Origin: Acidobacteriota bacterium
GTDB taxonomy: Bacteria > Acidobacteriota > Terriglobia > UBA7540
Length of the DNA stretch: 23,196 nt
Reading direction: 5' to 3'
Assembly (NCBI GenBank): GCA_003165615.1
Contig: PLWR01000718.1
Location: forward strand, 1 to 23,196
Shown piece after piece: positions 8,718 to 15,360 of the stretch; the first letter of the stretch is position 1, and each line of letters begins with the position of its first letter. The notes below the pieces were generated by a model. The model made no database searches. It was given only the letters and a program-made list of their open reading frames with translations, and was not told the DNA's origin. A program made the position numbers and the translations under genes.

Positions 8718-9056
8718 ATGTTCTTAAGACGTACACGTGATCCTCGTGGATCCCGGCCTCGGGCCTCCCACCGCAGAACGCCCGCCACAGGCCGAGATTT
8801 AATCATTGATCAGGAGCGGGCGATTGGAGAGCAACTTTCCAGCAACATGAGGTCAAGAGGCTTCGAGGGCCGTAATTGTCTGGACGGTTGGGAAGCCTTG
8901 GCGTTGCTGGAACAGGAATTCCTCGATGCGGTGCTTTCCGACGGTGGCCTTGCAAAACATGATGATTCGATGATCCTCCATGACACCCTTCTGTGGTCCG
9001 CAAAAAGTCTGTACATTCGCGTAAAGCAATGTCATTACATCGTTCTTAAGAGCTGA
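8718..9056 (+). pseudogene. Decayed response-regulator receiver
   Basis: The open frame encodes 112 residues whose middle is recognisably a receiver: LIIDQERAIGEQLSSNMRSR, then GWEALALLEQEFLDAVLSDG. The second acidic-pocket residue has become Gln (DQ instead of DD). The Asp in AVLSDG is kept, but the sequence after it (GLAKHDDSMILHD) no longer fits the fold. The Thr/Ser and Lys strands are missing. The first ~25 residues are Arg/Pro-rich and look random, and no ribosome site precedes the ATG. It sits between the dead-GGDEF gene and a kinase remnant, so this interval looks like a decay zone. A divergent short receiver is the alternative. Confidence 0.55.
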
Positions 9057-9163
9057 AGATTTATATTAGAACTCCAGGAAATGGCATCCTCGAACGACGG
9101 CAGAAACTCCACTCCCTTTTACACTGGTTGTTCACCCTTTCGAGTCAATGGGTGCGGGATTCG

Positions 9164-9268
9164 GCGGCTCCATTCTTGCGCAAGTTCTTCACGCCAAACG
9201 CCCTGGCCCGGCAGATTCAAAATGTATTGGATTCTCAGGGGCCGATTTGGCATGATGAAGGATCATGA
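9164..9268 (+). pseudogene. C-terminal remnant of a hybrid histidine kinase
   Basis: The frame starting at 9164 reads AAPFLRKFFTPNALARQIQ and continues NVLDSQG to a TGA at 9266-9268. It matches the end of the receiver in the two intact hybrid kinases: PFIQKPFSPLALRKKIREVL and AFTPNALAREVREAL in the 2904 gene, and [18 protein letters not shown] in the 15361 gene. Upstream in the same frame (~9068-9163) the residues no longer resemble a receiver, and no kinase domain is present. It is followed after 173 bases by the second NtrC-type activator, just as the intact kinase precedes the first activator. Confidence 0.7.
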
Positions 9269-9441
9269 AAGGCGTCGGCCTCTAGCAGTTTCCCAAGTCA
9301 ACAGGCTTGACTTGGAATGACAAATACTGCAGACGTGGAAAGTCCCTTCCCAGGAGAGACTTGGCCCGAGTCACAATTCGACATCCAGAATCGGCAGGAT
9401 TCGACCTTGAGCAGGGCTCGGCACGTTAGTTTTCAATCTGA

Positions 9442-10914
9442 ATGGCCAACAGTATGAGCAAAGAAAACCTCGACGAGGCGGACAAACCGATTGCAGCCGC
9501 AGGGACTTCTGGGATTGAGGCCCCCCGCCAGCCTTCTCCCCCACTGTTGATACTTGCCATCGATGACGACCCAGGAATGCTCAGGTTCTATAGGGTCGCA
9601 CTAACCCATGAGGGCGTCCGCTTCGAAGGCTCGACGGATCCACTTCATGCAGTGGAACTATCGAAAACTCTCAACCCTGATTTGATCTTGCTGGACCTCA
9701 CCATGCCAGGCATTGATGGCATGGAAGCCCTGCGACGGATTCGTCTCTGTGATCCGGAGGCACGGGTCGTCATGATAACTGGAGATTATTCAATCGAGTC
9801 TGCCATTAAAGCCATTCAGGCGGGGGCTACAGATTATGTTTGCAAGCCCATCAGTCCAGAGAAAGTGTGCAAAATCGTTCAGGAAGCCCGGGAGCAGGTG
9901 GACCTTACGCGACGGGAAAGCACATTGGAGAAGCAGTTCTCTGAAGTTTTCAGCTTGGAGGGCATGATTGGTCGCAGCCCGAAGATGCTGGAGGTTTTCG
10001 ACCTGGTTCGTCGCGTGGCGCCTCACCTGCGGACCGCCCTGATCACGGGGGAAACAGGAACAGGAAAAGAGTTGGTGGCGCGAGCACTACATGGGCTGAG
10101 CCACCGGGCCCAGCAACGCATCGCAGTGTTCAACTGCAGTGCACTCGTCGACACCCTGGCCGAAAGCCAACTATTTGGTCATCGGAAGGGTGCTTTTACG
10201 GGGGCAATAAGCGATCAGGCGGGGATCTTCGAGTGGGCCAACGGGGGCACGGTCTTTCTCGACGAGGTGGGTGACTTAAGCCCGGCAGCCCAGTCGAAGC
10301 TCTTGCGGGTGCTGGAGAATGGCGAGGTGCAAAAGCTGGGCTATCCGCAAGCCGTCCGAGTTGACGTGCAAATAATCTCTGCGACAAGCCGTGATTTGAA
10401 CGTGGAAATGAGATCCAACCGGTTCCGGCCGGATCTCTGGTACCGGCTGAATATGGTCCAGATTCAAATTCCCCCTTTGCGGGAACGTCGGGAAGATATC
10501 TTGCTGCTGGCGCGACGTTTTCTTCTGGATTTCGCTTCCCAGTACGGCAAGCAGATTCACAAGATCTCACGACGCGCGGAGTCTGCCCTGCTGACATATT
10601 CCTGGCCTGGCAACGTTCGGGAATTGGAAAACGTCATCGGCCGCGGTTGCATGCTAACCCAGGCAAGAATGCTGGATTTGGAAGACCTGCCGGTAGAAGT
10701 AAGGAACCAATCCGTCCCGGCCGCCGGGTCACCCACAACCATGGAGGAAGCCGAGAAACGAACCGTCATTCAAGCGCTAGGAAAGACGAATAACAAGGCC
10801 CTTGCCGCGCGCAAGCTGGGAATCAGTCGCGCGCGGCTTTATCGCCTGATGGAGAAATATGGACTGGCCGAAGATTCTCCTGAGCAAGAACAATCTCACG
10901 AGGCTGCAGGGTAG
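9442..10914 (+). CDS. NtrC-family sigma-54-dependent response regulator (copy 2)
   Basis: The 490-residue protein is a paralogue of the 6158 product, alike along its whole length. The receiver (~37-150) has a canonical AIDDDPG pocket, Asp85 in LLDLTMPG and Lys135 in YVCKPIS. The AAA+ domain has Walker A GETGTGKE (203-210), GAFTGA (250-255) and Walker B TVFLDE. The Fis-type helix-turn-helix reads ALAARKLGISRARLYRLMEKYGL. The recognition helix nearly matches that of copy 1, so the two may share DNA sites. The start is uncertain: ATG 9442 and ATG 9454 are both possible, neither has a good ribosome site, and MSKENL at 9454 aligns with MADENL of copy 1. No full kinase precedes it, only a remnant. 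Confidence 0.94.
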   Translation: MANSMSKENLDEADKPIAAAGTSGIEAPRQPSPPLLILAIDDDPGMLRFYRVALTHEGVRFEGSTDPLHAVELSKTLNPDLILLDLTMPGIDGMEALRRIRLCDPEARVVMITGDYSIESAIKAIQAGATDYVCKPISPEKVCKIVQEAREQVDLTRRESTLEKQFSEVFSLEGMIGRSPKMLEVFDLVRRVAPHLRTALITGETGTGKELVARALHGLSHRAQQRIAVFNCSALVDTLAESQLFGHRKGAFTGAISDQAGIFEWANGGTVFLDEVGDLSPAAQSKLLRVLENGEVQKLGYPQAVRVDVQIISATSRDLNVEMRSNRFRPDLWYRLNMVQIQIPPLRERREDILLLARRFLLDFASQYGKQIHKISRRAESALLTYSWPGNVRELENVIGRGCMLTQARMLDLEDLPVEVRNQSVPAAGSPTTMEEAEKRTVIQALGKTNNKALAARKLGISRARLYRLMEKYGLAEDSPEQEQSHEAAG

Positions 10915-10929
10915 TGGATGCTATAGCGG

Positions 10930-10943
10930 AGGAGGAACCTCCT
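10930..10943. terminator. Short hairpin between convergent genes
   Basis: AGGAG-GAAC-CTCCT forms a five-bp stem with a tetraloop in the 60-base gap between the convergent activator and the small minus-strand gene. There is no T run on either strand, so it is a weak terminator candidate. The flank TATAGCGG resembles the ends of the palindromes at 2121 and 2759, so it may be a solo relic of that family. Confidence 0.35.
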
Positions 10944-10974
10944 ACAAAAGGTCACAACCAAAACTCGAATTCCC

Positions 10975-11232
10975 TTAAACCTGCATTCGCGCGGACTCCC
11001 GCTCCGGGGGTGTTTCGGGCGCCAAATAGGCCACCTGCGGTTCTTCGTAAACCACCTGATAACCCCGAACGTGGGACTCCATATCGTGATAGTAATGAAC
11101 ATGAAGAATGCTGGCGGGCTTGGTCTGTTTCGCCCAATTATTAAATGCTGCTTCCAAAACCAGCCGATTGGATACGTCCGGGGTTAAGATGGTTGTGGCC
11201 TTAAACAACTTATCCTGCTTGATATGTTCCAT
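10975..11232 (-). CDS. Hypothetical small protein, 85 residues
   Basis: I do not recognise the family. The protein starts MEHIKQDKLFKATTILTPD, has a central helix-like part (RLVLEAAFNNWAKQ) and a strand-like part (ASILHVHYYHDMESHVRGY). It ends in a Pro/Glu-rich tail. There is no signal peptide or membrane segment. The ATG at 11232 is chosen over an in-frame TTG at 11295 because GGGAGGT lies just upstream. It follows the single-domain receiver gene by 59 bases on the same strand, so it is probably in the same transcript. The leader between the two genes may hold the rest of a broken PilZ segment. Confidence 0.6.
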   Translation of the reverse strand: MEHIKQDKLFKATTILTPDVSNRLVLEAAFNNWAKQTKPASILHVHYYHDMESHVRGYQVVYEEPQVAYLAPETPPERESARMQV

Positions 11233-11291
11233 GTGACCTCCCCCCTCCGTGATTTGTGACTGGTTCGAGCAGGAGACCCGCTCGGACGAAC

Positions 11292-11714
11292 TCAACTCCG
11301 CCCTGCACCGGTACGGAAGGAAAATCGGGCCCGGCTTCTTGTGTCAGAGGAAACAGGCCCCCGCAAGAACTGCAGGATACGCCGAATCTTTTTCGGGGTG
11401 ACAGGCTTTCCAGCAAAACACGAGGCGCCGGCTTCCAAGCCCTTAAGCCGGGTTTCAATGTCTTCATCGCCCGAGATCAGGGCAATCGGAGTTGTACGAT
11501 TAATAGAGGCCCGGCGAGCCAAACGCGTCAACTCCAAGCCATCCGGTGAGGGCATGTGAACGTCGATGATCATCGCATCGAAATGTTGGTTGGTAATGTG
11601 CCGGGCTGCTTCCACGCTGTCCGTCACGGGCAGGATCTCAACGTCAGAGGAGTCCAGGAAGCACGCCATTGCTCTGTTAGTATCTTTCTCGTCGTCAACA
11701 AGCAGAACTCGCAT
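11292..11714 (-). CDS. Single-domain response regulator, possibly truncated REC-PilZ
   Basis: The 140-residue protein has one receiver (1-118): acidic pocket LLVDDEKD, Asp51 in AMIIDVHMPSPDGLELT, Ser in ALISGDED and Lys103 in CFAGKPVTP. After the receiver it reads RSRARFSFRTGAGRS and stops. A ribosome site AGGAGG lies 11 bases before the ATG, slightly far. In the next frame the sequence continues ELSSSERVSCSNQSQITEGG, which resembles the first strands and the (S)EGG motif of a PilZ domain. A one-base shift may thus have cut off a C-terminal PilZ domain; this part is tentative. It lies 91 bases downstream of the HD-GYP gene on the same strand. Confidence 0.85.
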   Translation of the reverse strand: MRVLLVDDEKDTNRAMACFLDSSDVEILPVTDSVEAARHITNQHFDAMIIDVHMPSPDGLELTRLARRASINRTTPIALISGDEDIETRLKGLEAGASCFAGKPVTPKKIRRILQFLRGPVSSDTRSRARFSFRTGAGRS

Positions 11715-11793
11715 CGAATTATTAACCTCCTGATTTAGAAATCGACGGCCGGGGCTGGTGGATTACAGTGCGAGGTAGTAACAAATGAAATCC

Positions 11794-11816
11794 CAGGGGA
11801 CAAGCTCATGCCCCTG
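11794..11816. terminator. Hairpin at the 3' end of the HD-GYP gene
   Basis: CAGGGG and CCCCTG form a six-bp perfect stem with an 11-base loop that overlaps the stop codon of the HD-GYP gene. On the minus strand it is followed by a T-rich but interrupted stretch (ATTTCATTTGTT). It could be a weak terminator or a pause before the receiver gene. Confidence 0.35.
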
Positions 11817-12978
11817 CCTCGAGGGATGGGAGGGGATGGTCGGCTTGGGCGGGGGGTACGACCTCCCATCGCACAATCCCCAATGACCTTATTACTCTCT
11901 TTTTGTTTCGGAGTTCGGGCCAGATACCCTGATCAATCGCCAGGAAGGCAGAAACCACCTCTGGGTCAAACTGTTTTCCGGATTCCCTGATGATTTCCTC
12001 GCGGGCCACGGCAAAAGTCCTCGCCGGGCGATATGGCCGGTCGGAAGTAATCGCATCCAAGGTATCGGCCACGGCAAAAATCCTGGCGCCCAACGGAATC
12101 TCCTCTCTACATAAACCCTGAGGATAGCCTGTCCCATCAAACCGCTCATGGTGGGTTAGCACAATCTCGGCTGCTCCCGCTAGGAACCCGATGTGGTTCA
12201 AGAAGCTGTATCCCACTCCCACGTGCGTATCCATCACTGAGCGCTCCTTATCCGTAAGGGGGCCCGGTTTCATCAGGATGGCGTCGGGCATCCCAATTTT
12301 TCCGATATCGTGCAAAAGAGCGCCCCGCGCTATATTATTCAATTGCAGCTTACTGCAGCCGACTCCTTTTGCAATTCTCAGGGTATACTCCATCACGCGC
12401 CGCGAATGCCCGGCAGTGTCGTTGTCTCTTAAATCCAAAGCTGCGGCGAGTGCTTGCAGGGTCTCATCATAGGTCAGCTCGATCCACGACTTAGCCCTGC
12501 GAAGCTGACCGGTCCTCTGTTCGACCATTTCCTCGAGGTGCAGGCGATAATTCTCCAATTCAGCTTCGAGCTTCTCTCGTTCCATGACCTGGTTGAGGCT
12601 GACCAGCACGGCATCGAGATTCAAAGGCTTCAGCAAGTAGTCGTCAGCCCCCTCTTTCATTGCCTGAACGCCCACCCGAACGTCACCCTCGCCGGTTACC
12701 ATTACGGTGGCCATGCGCGGGTACTTCTCCCGAACGACTCGCAGAAGATCCATGCCGCTCATCCCGGGCATGTGAACATCGCATAGAACGATGTCGAATC
12801 CGTGAGTGTCCATCAAGTGCAACGCTTCTTGGCTGCTCTGGCACCCAAGACAACTGTAATCATGCTGCCGCAACATCTCAGCCAGCATCTTCACGATGCT
12901 CGGCTCGTCATCCACAATCAATATTCTACGTTTGGAGTCAGAGATTTGTTGAGTTGAGCGTGATTGAGTTCTTTTCAT
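11806..12978 (-). CDS. RpfG-like response regulator with HD-GYP phosphodiesterase
   Basis: The 390-residue protein has a receiver (~17-130; Asp67 in VLCDVHMPGMSG, Lys117 in YLLKPLN). A coiled-coil linker (~130-165) with EMVEQRTGQLRRA follows, then an HD-GYP domain (~170-350). The catalytic signature is complete: AGHSRRV, HDIGKIGMPD (His223-Asp224), HH at 276-277 with Glu278, and DGTGYP (281-286). Such proteins hydrolyse c-di-GMP to pGpG or GMP when their receiver is phosphorylated; activity here is inferred from the intact residues. GAGGT lies upstream of the ATG. The cognate kinase is not obvious, since the nearest complete ones are on the other strand. Confidence 0.95.
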   Translation of the reverse strand: MKRTQSRSTQQISDSKRRILIVDDEPSIVKMLAEMLRQHDYSCLGCQSSQEALHLMDTHGFDIVLCDVHMPGMSGMDLLRVVREKYPRMATVMVTGEGDVRVGVQAMKEGADDYLLKPLNLDAVLVSLNQVMEREKLEAELENYRLHLEEMVEQRTGQLRRAKSWIELTYDETLQALAAALDLRDNDTAGHSRRVMEYTLRIAKGVGCSKLQLNNIARGALLHDIGKIGMPDAILMKPGPLTDKERSVMDTHVGVGYSFLNHIGFLAGAAEIVLTHHERFDGTGYPQGLCREEIPLGARIFAVADTLDAITSDRPYRPARTFAVAREEIIRESGKQFDPEVVSAFLAIDQGIWPELRNKKRVIRSLGIVRWEVVPPAQADHPLPSLEAGA

Positions 12979-13171
12979 GCGAATCGGACCTCATTTCCGA
13001 CGAAAAATCCATGCCATCGATTACGGCTTGCCACTTTCTATCCATCATCGGAACAACAGACTTAGGCCAATCCTAACGAGCCCCTCGTCTTTGGCTGGTG
13101 GGCACAGAAAAAGCAGGAATTGCAGACTGTGAACAAGCGGACGTGCCTAGACGCAAAAAACTGGATGGTGA

Positions 13172-13618
13172 CTATTGGTGAATCCCGGCATTGTGCGCCG
13201 CCGCTATTCCTGACGGGACACCGAAGATCAAGGGGACAATTCTCTCCGCCTTGTGATGGCCAGTTTTGTGCATCATGTAGGAAATCCCCATCCCCGCGCC
13301 GAAGGACGCAAACTTGAGTACGGAGAGTGACGCCGAGGACTTCGCCAGGGGATTCATCTCGCGACTTCCTGGAACTTGCAGAGCTTGCTTCGTGGTCGCG
13401 ATATCAGCCGCCATCATTGCGGCACTGATGCCGAACATCAAAACATTCGGGCCGTCAAGAAACTTGTGCACGGGAGCGGGCGGTCGCACCACAGCTATAA
13501 TAGGTGGGGCCGGAGCGGCGGGGGTGGCAGCGGCAGGGTCGGCAGCCAGGGCGGACAACGGGATCAAGCAAAGTCCCATCGCGAGTAGCAAAGTAATCGC
13601 ACGTTTGTTGGAATTCAT
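13172..13618 (-). CDS. Exported DUF5658-like hypothetical protein
   Basis: The 148-residue protein has a signal peptide (MNSNKRAITLLLAMGLCLIP, likely cut after SALA at ~25) and an Ala/Pro-rich stretch (26-48). A hydrophobic region follows with AADIATTKQALQVPGSREMN, then Pro-Leu. The spaced Asp, Thr, Glu and Asn-Pro residues recall the DUF5658 group of small membrane proteins of unknown role. A second hydrophobic part (~97-115) and a His-rich HKTGHHKAER follow. A strong AGGAGG lies just before the ATG. No function can be given. The gene is 193 bases from the HD-GYP gene and 271 bases from the NusG paralogue, all on the minus strand. Confidence 0.75.
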   Translation of the reverse strand: MNSNKRAITLLLAMGLCLIPLSALAADPAAATPAAPAPPIIAVVRPPAPVHKFLDGPNVLMFGISAAMMAADIATTKQALQVPGSREMNPLAKSSASLSVLKFASFGAGMGISYMMHKTGHHKAERIVPLIFGVPSGIAAAHNAGIHQ

Positions 13619-13718
13619 TGTTTCCTCCTGGAAGTATTCGTCGAGACTTTTTGGTGAAGCCGCCAGCGGTTGGTGAGGGACATTGACCCAGAGCGGGCGT
13701 GGGGCCCTGAGCTACCCG

Positions 13719-13730
13719 GCGGAATTCCGC
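13719..13730. promoter_or_regulatory. Perfect 12-base palindrome upstream of the DUF5658-like gene
   Basis: GCGGAATTCCGC is a perfect palindrome about 100 bases upstream of the start at 13618 (minus strand). It is downstream of the NusG paralogue. It could be a protein-binding site, but a 12-base palindrome is weak evidence alone. Confidence 0.2.
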
Positions 13731-13889
13731 ATCAGGTTTTGGCCGAGAGAAGTGAAACCCATGCCCGTGGGGTAAGTGCGCCAGGAAGACCCTTTTAGGG
13801 AATTTGGAATTGTTATGGGATAAGTGTGATTGAGTTACCCGATTACTGCCCGGCGCCAGCTAAAACTGCGGCGATGGTTCAATGAACGG

Positions 13890-14516
13890 TTACGCATCGA
13901 AGCCCGAAAGGGGGGGACCAATCGGTTCCACGTCATCGGCATCCACTTCGACTGCCGCAGCCTGCCGGATCATCTCCAGGGAAAGCACCACTCGTAAGCC
14001 CCCGGACTGGCGCACTAAGAATCCGGTGAAATCTGCAAGCGGGCCGGATTTGATCCGAACCTTTTGGCCAACCGTCAAATAGGGGTGCGGTTCAAACTTG
14101 TGCGACTGCAGGGTCGCGCGGAGACTCGCGATTTCCGAATCCGGTAACGGCCAAGGACCACTTCCAGAACCCACTATGGATACCACACCCCGAAGACTTA
14201 GAGCTTTGAAGCTTTCGCGGGGATCGATTTTGACGAAGAGGTAGCCGGGGAACAAGGGCAGTTCGACTCGTACCCAGCAGCCATTCTTCCAACGATGCAA
14301 TGTCTCAAACAGGGGAAGGAAGCACTCGATGGCGCGCAACTTTAAATCCTCGTGGACACGTTTTTCGTGCCGGGGAAAAGTTTGCAGCGCATACCAGTGG
14401 ATCGTGGAAGTCGCAAATTGCACGCGGCCTTCAAGATCGTCTCCGCTTCTAGGGGATTGTTGTAAGGCTTCGCCATGCTCACTTAGGTGAGTGGCTCCGT
14501 CGATTGAAGTATGCAT
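13890..14516 (-). CDS. NusG paralogue (RfaH/LoaP/UpxY type antiterminator)
   Basis: The 208-residue protein has a NusG N-terminal domain (~39-140), with WYALQTFPRHEKRVHEDL at the start and LFPGYLFVKID. A KOW domain (~148-195) follows, with VGQKVRIKSGPLADFTGFLV. Specialised NusG paralogues bind RNA polymerase and allow read-through of long operons, often polysaccharide clusters. The ATG at 14516 is chosen because the fold starts soon after it and GAGG lies upstream; the frame is open back to 14648. The ~40 residues before the fold are polar and probably disordered. No polysaccharide gene follows; the next gene on this strand is the DUF5658-like one. Confidence 0.88.
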   Translation of the reverse strand: MHTSIDGATHLSEHGEALQQSPRSGDDLEGRVQFATSTIHWYALQTFPRHEKRVHEDLKLRAIECFLPLFETLHRWKNGCWVRVELPLFPGYLFVKIDPRESFKALSLRGVVSIVGSGSGPWPLPDSEIASLRATLQSHKFEPHPYLTVGQKVRIKSGPLADFTGFLVRQSGGLRVVLSLEMIRQAAAVEVDADDVEPIGPPLSGFDA

Positions 14517-14948
14517 AGAGCCTCGCGAGAAGAATCTTTCTGTTCTCGGAACGTAGAGAAAGCACGAGGGCTGCCAGTCGCAGCGTGTCGCCCAACTTTC
14601 TTGCATCGCGAGTAAATGGAAGAGGTTAAGGTGAATCAAGGTAACCACTTCTCAATGCACCGATAACAATGCAGGTGTCCAAAAAGGTGGGAGTGTTACG
14701 ATTTGATACAGGGGCTTGGCTAACTCAAGGTCGCTACTGTCAAGCCAGGTAAATCCCCGATATCATGCCCCGTAAGTCAAACGTGGAAGGGGATGGCCAG
14801 CCTGCCCACCTCAGTCGACGGGCCAGCGCCGGTCGCCGCCGCCACAACTCCGCCCCGCACGTCCTTCTTCTCCTGGTTAGTAGTAGACAATTCGACAACT
14901 AAGATTTGGATAAATACGTAATGTACCTAATTATGGACATCAAGCCAT

Positions 14949-14962
14949 TTGTCACTTGACAA
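14949..14962. promoter_or_regulatory. Operator-like inverted repeat on the -35 box
   Basis: TTGTCA-CT-TGACAA is a perfect inverted repeat whose right half overlaps the -35 hexamer of the promoter at 14956. A dimeric regulator bound here would block or alter transcription of the giant kinase. No regulator can be named. Confidence 0.4.
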
Positions 14963-14984
14963 ACCACTAAGACTTGGATATAAA
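14956..14984 (+). promoter_or_regulatory. Sigma-70-type promoter for the giant kinase leader
   Basis: TTGACA at 14956-14961 and TATAAA at 14979-14984 are separated by exactly 17 bases, close to the housekeeping consensus. Initiation near 14991 would give a leader of about 370 bases before the ATG at 15361. No coding sequence intervenes. Confidence 0.55.
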
Positions 14985-15149
14985 GCAAGTTATCACCTGT
15001 GGTGGCGAGGTGGGACGCCCCGTCCTTTGACCAACTACGAACCGTTTGCGGACGAGACCCCCTCCGTCATTAGGCACTGGCCGTTGCCTCCTCTCAGCCC
15101 GGGTGAACATATAATTCATATAGCTCGCATCGTTGCTTTACTCTTATTT

Positions 15150-15282
15150 GCCGCTCTTGCGGCTTGAAAGCCCCGTAACTCAAAGGCATTTTCGCAAAGC
15201 CTGGGGGTCCTTCAATGAACGCCTGCTCTTAAACTAGCCCGACCAGTTCTTTCTGGTCATTTTCCCGAGGCGTAAGCCTCGG
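15150..15282 (+). other. Hairpin cluster in the kinase leader, possible regulatory RNA
   Basis: There are three perfect stem-loops in the expected transcript: GCCGC-TCTT-GCGGC (15150-15163), GACCAG-TTCTTT-CTGGTC (15241-15258) and CCGAGGC-GTAA-GCCTCGG (15265-15282, closed by a GNRA-type loop). Between them lies the unpaired-looking stretch CGCAAAGCCTGGGGGTCC (15193-15210). The arrangement suggests a structured 5' leader, but I cannot match it to a known riboswitch class. Confidence 0.4.
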
Positions 15283-15360
15283 AGAAGCGGCAACGGGTCC
15301 CGTCATCACGTGCACTGGAGCAGTTCAAGTGAAAAGTGCCTTTCTACTTGGTGTGATGCC

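Larger units (their letters stand above)
8700..9441. other. Gene-poor decay interval
   Basis: These 742 bases hold no intact gene. They contain the degraded receiver (8718-9056) and the tail remnant of a hybrid kinase (9164-9268). In 9269-9441 I see nothing recognisable: no ribosome site close to 9442, no clear terminator and no -24/-12 motif. The remnants lie where the first activator has its full hybrid kinase. Confidence 0.6.
14517..15360. other. Divergent intergenic region with long structured leader
   Basis: These 844 bases separate the minus-strand NusG paralogue from the plus-strand giant kinase. They hold a tandem motif (ACTAAGAYTTGGATA at 14898-14912 and 14966-14980), a sigma-70-like promoter (14956-14984) and an operator-like inverted repeat on its -35 box. 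Three perfect hairpins then lie between 15150 and 15282. I see no convincing gene: an open frame at 14949-15167 starts upstream of the promoter and has no ribosome site or recognisable product. No promoter was found for the NusG gene. Confidence 0.6.

Noticed and set aside
13172..13676. Plus-strand frames over the DUF5658-like gene
   Set aside because: They mirror the Ala-rich signal-peptide gene on the minus strand, which has a strong ribosome site and a plausible exported product.
14949..15167. 72-codon open frame before the giant kinase
   Set aside because: It begins upstream of the promoter, lacks a ribosome site and shows no recognisable protein features.
15176..15215. Possible c-di-GMP (GEMM) riboswitch
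   Set aside because: CGCAAAGCC followed by GGGGGTCC recalls part of the GEMM core, but the required upstream GGGCAAACC stem and the closing GGTAGC segment are not in place. A covariance search could settle it.
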